The notes beneath the pieces were generated by a model that worked only from the letters and a program-made list of their open reading frames with translations, was not told the DNA's origin and searched no databases. Both the position numbers and the translations under genes were made by a program. From positions 1,699,501 to 1,763,500 of the forward strand of contig JAOTOL010001661.1 in assembly GCA_034440575.1 (NCBI GenBank): DNA of 64,000 bases, written 5' to 3'. Origin of the DNA: Imbricaverruca yamaguchii (taxonomy: Eukaryota; Arthropoda; Thecostraca; Neoverrucidae). Shown here one piece after another: positions 36,801 through 50,029 of the stretch (its first letter is position 1; every line of letters starts with the position of its first letter).

Positions 36801-38510
36801 GATGTTTACACTGCCTGGTGGCATTCTGGTGAAATAGCGCTCTTGCGGGCAGAACAATGCATCTTCTATCCTAGTTTCGGTTCCAATCTCTAATCTGAGG
36901 TTGTTTATCTGAGTCCAAGACAGAGCCCTAACCCCGCCCCCAGAAAGTGTGACGACCGTGCCGAGCCGGGTGGTAAGGCACCATCGAGCCAGCAATTTGT
37001 TTTGATGGCCGGCTTGGGGCCCGTCCTGTGGGTGATGGCCGGGGCGGGTGTTTGGGGGGTGGGGGTGAAGTGGTCACACTTGGTGCCAGGCACCAGCTGT
37101 TGTCGCGTCGGCCAAGTCGCACCACCACTGACCTTGGGCCGACATCATTACGCCACCAAGAGCAATCGGAACCAATTTAGTAGCGTTCAGCCTGTAATTC
37201 TGACGTCCATGCTGGGAAAAGTGAAATTAATTCAACGCCTCCGACAAGCACAAACGCCGTCAGACGTTCTGAATGGGTTCTTCCTGATATATTGCTGCTT
37301 GATACACGGGCAATTAACGGAGAAGTTTTTTGTCTGAGCCATGTAGGTCACGCCAGCGAATTGGGTTAGACGTCTGGGTCACACGTAATGTGGCCAAGGC
37401 ACGAACACGTACCAATGGCAAAATATTCCAGCAAGGTCTGCTGTAGCAATATCAGTAATGTGTGATTAATGGCATTGACTACAGTGTTAAGCAGTTTGCC
37501 CCACATAACCAGAGCTCAATGGCTGGATAATGAGTGTTGGCAATGAAGAAAATCATTATGAATTGATGGCATTAGTGCATGAAAGCTGATTCCAGTGCCA
37601 ATAATTTCGTTGTGCTTATGACACTTAGCTTCAGTGTGATTTGTAATGCACCACGGTGAGCAGAGAGCGAACGAGTGTGACGACTTCAGCAAGGGAGTAT
37701 CACATCCGCAGCACTGGACCTCTGACAATGTGCACCTTGGTGCAGAAATCACTAGATATTGCGATTTGTTCACGAAAAATTAACGCGCACGCCGGAGGAC
37801 CTCTCACATAACGCACACCCGATGAAGAGGGGTGGATTCTCCCCCTCCCCCACCCCACCCACATCCTCCCCGATAAGATCTCGCAAACTTCTGAAGCTAG
37901 AAGCACAAAATTTTGGCGGTGGATTACGACTGTAGTTAACTCGCTTTAGTATAAATTGCGTGCCCCTAGATAGACGCCTTCAGGGTCAAGTGAGATGGAG
38001 ATCGGCAGTCACACTTCGCCGCACCAACGCAACCTTTGTGACCTGGAACATTTGGCGGACGGATTGTCGGCCGGCAGTCGGCCGCCGGTAGCTAGACTGT
38101 ACACCATCGCACAGTCATGAGATTTCTACAATTTTAACAAAGTCACAAGATTTCATTAAAATATCCCCGTCCGTTTATGAAATATCGTCGAAAAACAGGA
38201 GAGGTCGGCGGATTCCCCTCCGGTGCGCGTGTTAACGTGAATGAAATAATGTTCCGTATTCATTATCGTCTACTAACGAAGCATCATCCTGCCATGTGTT
38301 TGACTGCCAGTCCTCGGTGTGTTCAGAACTGTGCGTGCCGCATAATCTTCGGGAGTCACGCACGTGGCCCGTCAGACATTGTGTCCCGGACGTCATCACG
38401 CGCCGGTGCAACTAGGTCAGTTTGCTCAGGGACTCCGTTTCGCCGACAAATAGCGGCGGAATCCGGTCACTCATTTTAATCACTCATTGTTCCGGCATTT
38501 CAAGGCTGTG
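36801..38510. other. No recognisable gene
   Basis: Unique sequence. It includes a C-rich tract at 37838-37872. No coding support. Confidence 0.4.
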
Positions 38511-38514
38511 ACAC

Positions 38515-38820
38515 CGTGGTGCCGCCATATCATGGAAGAGACAGCCCTTCCGTGCTGTGACGGACGGGATCGGCATTTTCCCATGTTATGATGGAGATAG
38601 TCATTCATCCATGCTATAATGGACGGAGATCGTCATTGTTCCATGTCATTGTTCATTCGTGCTACGACGGACGGGAATCGTCATTTGCCCGTGCTATGAC
38701 GGAGATCATCATTCACTCGTGCTATGAGTGACGGGGATCGTCATCTGCCCATGCTATGACGGCGACGGAGATCATCATTCATTCGTGCTATGACGGACGG
38801 GAATCGTCATTCGCCAAGTT
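38515..38820. repeat. Degenerate tandem repeat with tgctatgacgga cores
   Basis: Repeated elements tgctatgacggacggg and atcgtcattc-cccgtgc recur about every 40-60 bp with variable spacing. Confidence 0.7.
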
Positions 38821-39657
38821 AGGAGATATGGGAACAAAGGCACCAGTGAACCAGTCTGATGCAGATGAAAACACATTAACGATAAATTGACAGTAATTCG
38901 GAGGTCACCAGATGTCATGCATCAATGCGTAGATACATATGCACATATACTCTACATACAAAGTTGTTAGTTAACTGAAACATTTGTAGTCGGTGTAGAC
39001 GTGTTTTTATGGGTGGATCACGCAGATATTCAGATATTTTCATATGATATACATATACATATATATATATAAATAAATTGCATATGTATTTATGCATACA
39101 TATATGTATATATATATATATGTACATATACACCTATATATTTGCTTGGAATAGTCAGGCCAGCTACTATCATATTTCAACCAAACAACGCTCACAAAAT
39201 CAAGACGGCCAAATTTTGTTTTGTTGCAAAATAAATAGTAATTCTTACTTGTCGCCAGTTGAGGGGACGCTTCAAAAATATGACGCGTCGACTAGGTGCA
39301 CGATTTTCAGCATAGCTGAGACGTGGTTAAGAGCGGAATATGGGACATAAGAGTGGGATATAAGAGAATCGCCCAGGCGCATTTCACAAGCTGCCTGCAG
39401 TCTAACCACAGCAAGAGAGTTTCAAAAGACCTTGACCTGTTTCCATATCATCTATGACAGAAGCATCTGAAAAAGAGCATTGTGCTACATGCATACATGT
39501 GCTATGTTATTTTATCTCCGAGGAAATTTCCCAATGATAATTTTATGTTCCCATCTCAAGTGCATAATAAAATGTCAACTCATTAATTTTCAATTTAGTT
39601 CGAATTATTGCTGGAGTAACTTCATAAACGCATCCTACGCCAAGCAAAGATTGTTCC

Positions 39658-39905
39658 ACAAACCCTGGCCTCGCCACCAGTTCCGTGAACTCCAGTGTTA
39701 CGGGATAATTTTGATGAATGGCTTAGCGTGCTGCCAATGCACCGATTCAGCACGGTGCCGCGTCCCCGCACTTACGGGTTAGTCGCCATCTGACCCTCCC
39801 AGCCGGGGGCCTTGCGAGCGCGTGAAACGACTCGAACCCTTTCTTGCCAGGACAGAGCAGACGAATCCACACACCTGCTGAGCTACCAGAGCGGTGTAAA
39901 TTGTA
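39658..39905 (-). mobile_element. tRNA-derived SINE, copy B
   Basis: On the minus strand the head reads CTGGTAGCTCAGCAGGTGTG (good A box). It is followed by a B box GGGTTCGAGTC at 39829-39838, then the same body as copy A. This copy has the better preserved A box and so defines the family's polymerase III promoter. Confidence 0.8.
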
Positions 39906-40989
39906 AAGCGACGAGCTTACAATGACTACTATGCACCACCTATGTATAGGTACGACCATACCTAACAGCTAGTGAGGAACATCCCCTTAATTCAGGCATG
40001 TTAGTAACCTTTTTATCGTGTTTGATGGCTCCGTAGTCCCATACACATGTCAGCCTACGTCGCAATATCAGATGCATTACACTCAATAGACGTGGATAGA
40101 TGTGATGCTGATCGCTGCATTGAGGTGTGGACTAATGCTTTATCAAATACACACAATACCAGTGAAAAAAGCGAGGAGTATCTGGTGGTTGCGTAGTCAC
40201 GTTTTGTCATCCAGGGACGTTCAATGCTATCGCTGATGCCTGTGCCGTCTGTATGGCCTGGAGGCTTGTGCCATTGGTAATACTTTGGCCGTGGTTGTTA
40301 ATCTGGCTGCTTGCGTCAGCATGGTTGACCAGACTTCCCGCGCACTTTCGCCGAGTCATTTTGGCCAAGCACTCACGAAGACACCCAAATCAGTGCCCAT
40401 TTGGAACAAGTTTACAACCTGAATGTCTTCCTTTATGGATGCAAGCTCTTAGAAATGTATGTTTCATGCGTTTGTTGATCTTCTTGGATTATTTCCTAGT
40501 TTCACGCGGTTGTATTATGTCTCTTCGGCACGTCACTATTCAGTATATGACCAAGTAAAACGTCTGGAAGCAGACTGCATTGCCTCCCATCTTCATTACT
40601 GGAACTCTTCACCTGCCTTCGATGGACACGGCTGAAGATCCTCGTCGGTCTATCAGCTCATTTATCTCAATATTTTTAACATCTACTACAAACCAATATT
40701 AACCATAGTGCAACCCTAGTCGTGGTCTTCCTTCTGTTAATCTCACCGAATCTATTTTACCGTCCGTATTTTCTTCAGTGTCAAATTGTAGGCAATCAGC
40801 AGACGTCATTGTGGTCGTGCAACCATGCTCCCTTCACAGCATGTGGTCAACACATAACCACAATCGGCCCAGTTAAATATGTGTGAAGACCTCAATCAGT
40901 CAATAATATTTGCCCTCACATTTCCTGCGGAATATTCTTGCCTAACCACGATCTTGGAGCATATGTTGATGACACGGATGGCAATACTA

Positions 40990-41160
<171 letters not shown>

Positions 41161-42051
41161 GTACTGTTAGTTAAACACGACAGCTTGTTCACCATTGATT
41201 AGCTTTTATGTATGTTTTCGATATGTCGCACGTTCGCTTTCATTTGAGCGTTGGGCTGATAGACACCGAATGAGCATAGTGAGCCACTGGGTTCACATTC
41301 ATAGATTGACATTTGCTTAATTGGCCAATTTTCACTAATCGTTTGAAAAAAACAAGCTTCCAACCACAAGGCAGGTATTACAGCATGTGTTTTCATGGAC
41401 ACCAAGCCAGCAAACAAGATAGCAGCGGCATCAGTGACCATACAGTGCGTTTTACGCTTCTATGGCATGGCCCATATCAAGACGGTGGCACAATGATACT
41501 TTGAAAACGTTCGATGTGTTACGGAATGAATGAATGATACTTGCATTAAACACCAATGCTGTAATTGACTTGGTTCTCTCATATTGATCGACACATGAAA
41601 CAAGGCATATACTACACATTTATATTCATAGTTTGTCATGACATACATACAATCCATCGAATGACAATGTTGAGCGAATACCGTGCTTAATTTGCCGTAT
41701 GTATGTAAAATTGAAACATAATTATCTGATCAATGTATAATTTCTGTCTTCACCTTACGTAATTATCACAACCTCGGGTGGCCATGCAGTCTATGCAAGC
41801 TTGTCTTTTCATGGACGCTTATTTGTAAACTTTCTTAAAGAATTCTTAAAGAAGAAAGATTTACATAAATGCCTACAAATTGAGAAACACGTAGTTTTAA
41901 ACCAAAAACAACCTTCAATTGATGGGTCGTGGCTCAGTAAATTTTGATTGCGAGCGATTCTTCTTGTCGAGACCAATTATAGGAAGGGCAAGGTGATATT
42001 TTTGTATTCATTAATTCCCGAGATAGTAAAACAGACCAAATTATGTTTCTG

Positions 42052-42865
42052 AACCCGTGCCGTCTCAGGGGGAGGTCTTCAACCCCCACCCGTCAGGTTT
42101 TTCGTGGATTGTGAACGAACGGCGCCAATTGGATTGATATACCAAAATTTGGTATACCATTTTCCACATCAATTTGACATGCTACGTCAAACTTTTGAAG
42201 TCAGGTCATCTAGAGTTAACGAGTTAGTCTAGGTCAAGTGAGGTCACCTCCAAAAGTTCAACCAGTCGTCACAACACTTTAACGGATAGTCAGATAGGAA
42301 TGAAACTTTTAGCGTTTGCTTATCTTTAGGGATGCAACAAAACGTACGAGGGGAATTTGTCATTTTTCCGTTTTTGACTACTTATTAATTTTGCATATTT
42401 GCCTATTAGATTTCAAATCGAAGATTCTGGCTAAAGTAAGCATTTTTGTTGGGGCAAGTTGACTTCGAACAACGTTTTCCGGTCGGCTTTATCCATTAGA
42501 AAAGGAAAATTAAAGAAAACTAGAAAACTCAAAATATTGAAGTTTCCCAAAAAGTTACATTTTGATTTTTGGGTGGCAAAAAAATGTATGGCCCTGGTCG
42601 ATTTCGCTGCCTTTTCTGGTTCCAAATACTTTTGTTTTTCAAATATCCTCCAAAATGACCTCCCCAGAGCCAAAAACATAATGTAGGTCGTGAGATATCA
42701 ATGCTAATGACGTCACTTTTGGGGGAAAATGCTTTGGTGGTGGATCCGGACCCTACTCGTCGAGCGCTTTCCGATGAAACCTCTTTCGTTTTCGTGCAAC
42801 GTTTAGTTTGGATATTAGAGGGGGTTACTATCCCACCCAGAGACAGGGTGTGAGGGTCTGACCGG
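42052..42865. mobile_element. Dispersed repeat, copy 2 (about 0.8 kb)
   Basis: Colinear with 33346-34165 in the same orientation, 8.7 kb away, with substitutions and small indels. It begins at a shared acccg-gccgt and ends at a shared gatttgac/gtctgacc-like block. It has no (TA)n tail, unlike copy 1. Confidence 0.85.
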
Positions 42866-43109
42866 AGGGTTAATATGTTGTGCACGCGACCCCTAGAGAA
42901 AATCACATTTTAAGCATGCTGGCGACAATTGTTCAAATAACGTGAAAGCTTGTTCAAGCTATACCTTTCCATACTTCTGACAAAATGAACACACCTAGTA
43001 TGCGCGGGAGTAGATTGGCTTCGGCTTCACCCTTACTTGTGGCAATCGTTAGCTGGCTTATACAAGCGCGCCTGGAGAACGCCTCACATTCGCGCACCTA
43101 CCTTTCTCT

Positions 43110-43395
43110 AGAATCGCTAGATGGCACTGATACGGACAAGTGCGCCTGGTGAATGCTGCACCGTGGTGCACCTGGTTATATTACAGTCGCTAGATGGCTC
43201 TAGTGTGCATGTGCCTGTTGAATGCTGCACCGGGGTGCACCAAAATATATTATAATCGCTGGATGGCACTAGTACATGTGCGCCTGCTGAATGCTGCACC
43301 GTAGTACATCAAGTTATACTAAAATCGCTAGATGGCTCTAGTACAAATGCGTCTGGCGAATGCTGCACCGTTTGCTATAATCGCTAGATGATGGT
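43110..43395. repeat. About 70-bp tandem repeat, 4 copies
   Basis: cgctagatggc and gaatgctgcaccg recur in alternation about every 70 bp, with moderate divergence between copies. Confidence 0.8.
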
Positions 43396-44154
43396 AAGCA
43401 GAAGTACGCATGCAAGTCAGGCTGTACCGCAGTACCTATACTCGCAAAAAAACCGTAAGTTTCAAAACAAAGTTCTTCTGGTTCAAGTCGCTTGACGCGT
43501 TCACATAGCGCCCGGCTGTGAGAATTAGCTACCAACTGACGCGGTAACGCCCCGGATGGGGTAACGGGATGGCCGCGACGATGCATTTTCGGCACGTTCA
43601 AGTCCCGATCAGCATCCCACTCTTGAACTGCAATTCTATATTCGGGTGGAAGGTACAGGGTTCTCGCAACAAGCCCTACGTGGCATATGATCCTGCTCCA
43701 CGAAGTCATCCCAACAAATATTCGGACTAGACATTGTTATACCAAATGCAGGGAAAGGAAACTTTCCTATTAGATTTCGCTAGTGATCTTGCCTGCAATA
43801 TGTATCTACGGTTCAATACCGATATAAAAGTTGCAAAGTGTAGATTCTTCACTTCTCAAGTTTCAACTGGAGACACTATCACATCGACCTTCTCCAGTTG
43901 GGGGTTAGTGCAACACCCTGTTGTTATTTAGTTCAGCATGTAAAAGGACAGCAAAAGTTAGTGTTTGCGAAGTTACCGTGCATATTTGCCAAAATACGGT
44001 GTATTTTTACGCAGGTCTACGTTCCCATTGTTGGTTGTCAACAGCCAAGGGCACCATTGTGAGGTCACCACACGAGCTGGTAAAACATTGGGGTCACTGT
44101 TAGCTAACTGTTGGTCCAGTCGATAATCTGACCGAGCTTCCACCATAGAACTTG

Positions 44155-44315
44155 TAAGCATTGGCACCGCCTACATGAGTGAGTCAAGGACACAAAGGAA
44201 ACTACTCGCTGAGACACTGCCACCGCTTACATGGGTGCATTAAGGACGTGGAGGAAACTATACGTTGAGGCACTGGCACCGCTTACATCGATGTGTCAAG
44301 GACACGGAGGAAACT
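44155..44315. repeat. About 57-bp tandem repeat, 3 copies
   Basis: Three copies share ggcaccgcttacat, tcaaggacac and aggaaactac-cgctga in the same order. Confidence 0.85.
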
Positions 44316-44319
44316 ACAC

Positions 44320-46030
44320 GCTGCGAATGGTGAGCATGGTAGTAACCCAGACCTGAAACCGTTGCGTGCACATGAGTGGCAAACGTCCACATGACATCGA
44401 GTCTACGGCCCTCGTCAGGAATGTATGCACTGCACTCAAATGTATGCCCATCGAGCATGACACAGAATGGCACAAGGTACTGTGCACCGTCCGACTAAGG
44501 AAATGCGTTTTTTATGAAAGGACTTGACATACGTTTGGTGGACTTTAAGACAAATACGGAAAACTGGAGAGGTGTTCAAGTGACAAGCGACCAGTGTCTG
44601 GTTCATCTTATCACAGTAGGATGTTTTCCATCAACTATGGTGCAGGTTAATCAATGGGCGCAGGCACAGCAATCTATATGGTTACATATAGCGAATGAGT
44701 GTGTTGACGTTGGCGTGCGTTTTCATTTTATTTCAATGTGTATTAAATGTAATAGCAACGTGAATTACTCCAGAGACAGGGAGGTCATTTTACATGCACT
44801 CCAATATTTTCCAAATACGGTTTGTTTCGTGCTCCAAATAGTATCTAGCAAGTGAACGTTGCCTTTGTTTGCTTACTTCTTATTTATGTTTCCTCTAAGC
44901 GATTTGTTCCCATCAAATCATTTTTTTTACTACACCTACGGCATAGATCGGTAAGCATATTTGATAACATAAAATTTATACAATAGCAAATTCTCATGCG
45001 TGACTATATTTTATGCATTTCGTCGCATGACAAGCTATATGCTCTCTTGTCTTTCGTCTAATTGAATTCAACATTTACTTCATGAAACTATCCGATACAC
45101 GCAAAAACAGATCAGTCTTTGAACGGGATAGGCACTACTGATATTACAATGGAGAAATGACTCATGTTTCCAGTGCCTCTCAGGGAGGCAAGTTTACGTC
45201 TTCCCCACTCATATCAGTCTTTCGACATAACAGTTCAATGGGGACCAACATTTTGACAGGCTTCTCATTTTCCACATGTCGCTTTTCACTCAAGTTAATT
45301 TTGAACTACCCATTTTCCGATACACAACGCAGCACAACTCCTACGTTGCCAGCTTTGTTTGGCACCTGCCGCTAATGAAGCCTGACTATGCGGCGGCTAA
45401 TCTGCCTCCGGAAGGCCCCCGGAAGTCGGTCAGGACGGTTTGCGCAGGAGCTTAATAATATTATGTTATTTCTTAACGTTTGCATAGGGATCGGGGTTCC
45501 ACTAAATCAACGATAGCGATCTCAGTGGAAACCTCTTTAATCGCGACTGCTCCACGGCGCGCCATGGTGCTGGTCCTGGTCGCTACCGTCGCGATGATGG
45601 TCCCCACCTCTGCGTTATAGTGTCGACCAGTTTGACCTGTCACACCACCGGGACAATCATGGGCTCTTACGACAACTGCATATTTTATATTGTGTGTTTA
45701 TCTCCAACAGATAACAATCCAATGGCAGGTGACGTCGAGCGAAAATATAACGAAGTAATGCTGTGGTGCTATGCAAATAAATGATATAGTGCAAGGTAAA
45801 CATGGAAGGCACACAAGTAAAATTAAATAAGGTAATATCGAACGAATGGTGTACACAAAGGCGTTGTCAGTCCGCTAATTGATGTTGTGCGGTGTGCACC
45901 ATATAGTGCAATATTGCCACACAATACGCATCTTCACCAAACCTGTGTAGTCATGGAAGGACACCTGCTCTCAGCGAGAAAGCTGAAGAAGAACCTTGGG
46001 TTATTTTACGACGCATTGAAATACTAGGTC
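44320..46030. other. No recognisable gene
   Basis: Unique sequence with one 113-codon plus-strand frame (44514-44855) that shows no known domain or splice sites. Confidence 0.4.
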
Positions 46031-46059
46031 CTATCGCGTCGCAAACCTCTCTCGCTGAT

Positions 46060-46170
46060 TCGCCGCGGTTGGACTCGGTAATCCCGCCGGTTGTGAGATT
46101 TCAGTCCACAATATTGAGATCAAGAGTTCAGCACCCGATCGACTGAGCTTCCACGAACCCGGCAAGAAAG
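46060..46170 (-). mobile_element. Possible degenerate tRNA-derived segment
   Basis: On the minus strand GGAAGCTCAGTCGATCGGGTG resembles a tRNA A-box region with a D arm. The expected B box some 40 bp on is degraded (GGACTGAAATC). Weak evidence only. Confidence 0.25.
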
Positions 46171-47617
46171 CTGAGCATGAGCTGAATGCGCGAAGGGATC
46201 GAACGAAAAAACACTGTCGGTAGCAGAACAAATGTGGCACTGAGCGCTGCTGATGAACAAATGTGCCGGAGTAGCACTGGTGCGCTGCTCGGCAGTCTTG
46301 GTGTCTTGGCAGCGACGGGCACTCCGAAATATGTGCATGATCGAGCAGGGCCACACTGGGTACGTTGTAGATGAGGAAAGCAGACTGCGCACGTCCCGGT
46401 GACAGCGACTGGACATGATGCAATAACGCTACGACGTGATAATCACGAGACTGGGGAAGTTAACCTTGCATTGTCAGACACATTCTGCTGAATCCTCTTT
46501 TCGGACCAAGTGTCATTTGGCTGCTTCAGCCCAAACTAGAGAGCTATATTCTGGTAATGAATGACATTGTAGCCAATGCGAATTTCATACTTATTTGACT
46601 AACATGTCGAGAAACCTGACTACAAAGCTATAATTAAAAAGCCAATATATCTGATATTTTAACGTTTGGTCTTGCAATACGAATGCATTTACGTCGTCAG
46701 AAAAGTTGACTTTTCTTCGATAATTCCTCCAAGATCACGAATGCGATGGCGGCGCTGGTAGTGGTGGTTGATATTTTGATGTTCGTTGTAGTGCGCTTTT
46801 GATTTGCATTTTAGTTCGCATACGGGATGTCGAGAAAATAGCAACAACACATTTATGAGCGTGATTAAGACGACGTGACTACTCATTTCCAGCGCAAATT
46901 CATACTTTTGAGTCGGAGAACGTAATAATACCGGAACACATTACTTTTATAATACATAAACTTTGTCCACTTTGATTTATACAGCCAACGTTACCAATTT
47001 TGATGGGTTAGGTGTCACCGGAAGTCACGAAGTCACGTAGTCATGAGGTCATGAAGTCGCGAGATTGAATGTAAGACACTGATATTATATTTTGGGAATG
47101 TTTCAGTTGATCTTTTCTTTTCATGCACATATCATTTGCGACCATTTCTGCTTCTTATTGATGAGGTATCTATCGTCATACCAACCCATGCAATTTGGCC
47201 CAAAAATGATACCGGTGGCTCTAGATATAAAACCATTCGCCGAATCCGGATGAAAATTGCGTAGCCTTATTCAGGGTCATAAACTACCCTGTGAAAAATT
47301 TGGTCTCAATCGAGATGTATGGGGTGAAGTGCATTGATCGTTCTGTCGTGGAGTGTAACAGCTGTGGCTGCTTTTCCTAGATAATTATTGATGAATGGCA
47401 GAGTAATGCATGTGAGCTGGAAGCGTTGGTATTGTTTGCGTATGGACTTTCCGTGCGACATCGACTTCTGGCGTCGCTTGTCAGCACACGACATTGTGTT
47501 TTCTTTATCACGCTATGAAGATACGCGATAGCCATGAAGGCGAATCACGCATAGCCACCATAAGCATAGCGTTTAGCCATAGCAGAGCTAAGCCGAGCAG
47601 AATCACCACCCACTAGT

Positions 47618-48505
47618 ATTGAACTGAATAGGGCCAACCACCCACCAGCACTGAGGCGAGTGGGGCCGACCACCCACCAGCACTGAGGCAAGTAGGGCCA
47701 ACCACCCACCAGCACTGAGGCGAGTGGGGCCGACCACCCACCAGCACTGAGGCGAGTGGGGCCGACCACCCACCAGCACTGAGGCGAGTGGGGCTGACCA
47801 CCCACTAGCACTGAGCCAAGTAGGGCCGACCACCCACCAGCACTGAGGCGAGTGGGGCCGACCACCCACCAGCACTGAGGCAAGTAGGGCCGACCACCCA
47901 CCAGCACTGAGGCGAGTGGGGCCGACCACCCACTAGCACTGAGCCGAGTCGGGCCGACCACCCACTAGCACTGAGGCGAGTGGGGCCGACCACCCACCAG
48001 CACTGAGGCAAGTAGGGCCGACCACCCACCAGCACTGAGGCGAGTAGGGCCGACCACCCACCAGCACTGAGGCGAGTAGGGCCGACCACCCACCAGCACT
48101 GAGGCGAGTGGGGCCAACCACCCACTAGCACTGAGGCGAGTAGGGCCGACCACCCACCAGCACTGAGGCGAGTGGGGCTGACCACCCACTAGCACTGAGA
48201 CAAGTAGGGCCGACCACCCACCAGCACTGAGGCGAGTAGGGCCGACCACCCACCAGCACTGAACCAAATAGGGCCGACCACCCACCAGCACTGAGGCGAG
48301 TAGGGCCGACCACCCACCATCACTGAACCAAATAGGGCCGACCACCCACCAGCACTGAGCCGAATAGGGCCGACCACCAACCAGCACTGAGGCGAGTAGA
48401 GCCGACTACCCACTAACACTGCCGACCACCCACCAGTACTGAGCCTAGTAGGGCAGACCACCCACCAGCACTGAGCCGAGTAGGGCCGACCACTCACCCA
48501 CCAGC
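47618..48505. repeat. 32-bp minisatellite, about 27 copies, abutting a splice donor
   Basis: Unit accacccaccagcactgagg plus cgagtagggccg, with regular variants (gtgggg/gtaggg, ccagc/ctagc, gagg/gagc). On the minus strand each unit contains GCTGGTGGGTGG. The array starts about 30 bp inside the intron that follows the donor at 48533. The intervening intron sequence already reads GCTGGTGGGTGAGTGG, so the unit resembles the donor-proximal intron. Confidence 0.97.
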
Positions 48506-48532
48506 AATTAGCCGAGTATTGTCATCACTCAC

Positions 48533-50029
48533 CATTGCGGATGAGCTTCTCGGGATGGTGGCCAGAGACGAACTCTTCTGCAGGGAGCTCGTCTCAGTCG
48601 GAGGCTGCAAGGCCACCATGCTGCCTCCGCCGTCCTTGAGGCCGGCGCGGAAGTCCTCCTGGCTGGCGGCTCTCGGCTTCCGTCTGGGAATTTTGGTCTG
48701 GTTCTTGAGCGGCTTGGCGCTGTCACGCTTCTTCACCGTTCGCGACTCGGCGCGGCTGGTGCTGCTCTGGGCGGTCTGCGAATTCTCGCGCGCATTTCGC
48801 ACGGCCCCTCCTTCCCGCCTTGTCTTTGCATGCAATGCGCTGTCGATGTTTTGTGCCGGCGCTTGATGGTCGCTTTCATTGGGTGTTTCCATGTCATCCA
48901 GCTTCAAATCCAACTGATAGAGTTCATTTTTAAGTTCCTGTTCTTGCGCACGCAACTCCCTGGCGTGGGCGTTCGACAATGGTTCTTTGGTCTGCCTCTT
49001 GTAGGAGCCGGCACTAGTGTGCTCCTCTAGACCCCCATCGTAATTGTCAATGAGGACCCGGTCCAGCGATACGATGCGAGCCTCAGTCTCACCATGAGCC
49101 ACGGATTGATCGTCCGTGTGCAGTTCATCCACGGCTCGCAGCACCTCCATGTCACCCGACATGGACCGTGACGTCACCAGGTCGTCAGTTGAGGCTTGTG
49201 ACGTCACCCGGGCGTCGGATGTGACTTCGGTCGCGGCCCGGCTACCTCCTGCTGGCTCCACCTGCCGGCCGGCTCCTTCGGAGACGGGCTCAGTTGGCAC
49301 GACTTCGGTCGATCCAGAATCCGGGAGACCCTCTGACAAACTGTTCACGAGACCGCCTGGAGGACTGTCCGGGAGATCGGCAGTGAGACCGTCTGTGAGA
49401 TCGCTCGTGAGACCGTCCGGGAGATCGTCGATGAGATCGTCCGGGAGGCCTTCAAGTAGACTCTCCCGGTGCGCTCCGTCCACTGGCCTCCCTGCGGAAG
49501 CCTGCAGCACTCCCTCGGCGTCGGCGGCGTTCTCCGAGTCGGCGGCTTCGTCACCGGTCAGACTGTGGTTGCCGGAGTCCCTGGGGGAGCCTTCGGTGAC
49601 CTCACCGGACGATGGCCGAGCCGTGTCACCACCAGATGTCACCGCTGGCGATGCGCGCTCCCTGATGGCAGACAGCTCTCGAGGCGGCGCTGCCTCTCTG
49701 GTCAGAGACTTCTTCCTGGGCGCCGCTTCGGTCTCCGTTGACACGAGCTCCTGCTTGGCCGTCGGTTCGCTCTGCCGGGCATGTGACGTCACACCGGCCC
49801 TCTTCTTGCCGTCGAGTTTGCCGTCGGTCGCCTTCTTGCCGTCCGCGGTGGTTCTTTTGCTGTCGGAAGCGGCTCTGTTGCGGCCGGCTGGCTTCACGTC
49901 CGCGCTGCGGTCGCGCCGCTTCTGGAACTGCTGGCGGACGCGTCCGCCGGCCAGCTCAGAGCTGTCGCCACTGGCGGCCGAACTGTGTCGACTCGACACC
50001 ACTCCGGCACGCACCGCCTCTCCGGCCAT
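48533..50029 (-). CDS. First coding exon of an unrecognised acidic, Ser/Thr-rich protein (499 codons, continues by splicing)
   Basis: The ATG at 50029 sits in an ideal context (ACAGCCATGG), and the frame stays open for exactly 499 codons to a strong phase-0 donor ATG|GTGAGT after 48533. The product is mostly disordered. Residues about 27-40 form a basic VRQQFQKRRDR block. About 50-100 is Lys/Arg-rich. About 191-236 is an acidic degenerate repeat of DLPDGLTSDL type. About 350-380 is a heptad-rich coiled coil (AQEQELKNELYQLDLKLDDM). About 440-499 is basic and Ser-rich. Codons are strongly GC3-biased, as in Shank, which supports real coding. It lies about 5 kb downstream of Shank on the same strand. 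The next exon is not visible. A cytoskeletal or centrosomal scaffold is conceivable from composition only; I assign no family. Confidence 0.8.

Noticed and set aside
46031..46423. 130-codon minus-strand open frame
   Set aside because: Overlaps a possible tRNA-derived segment and two other open frames; nothing supports translation.
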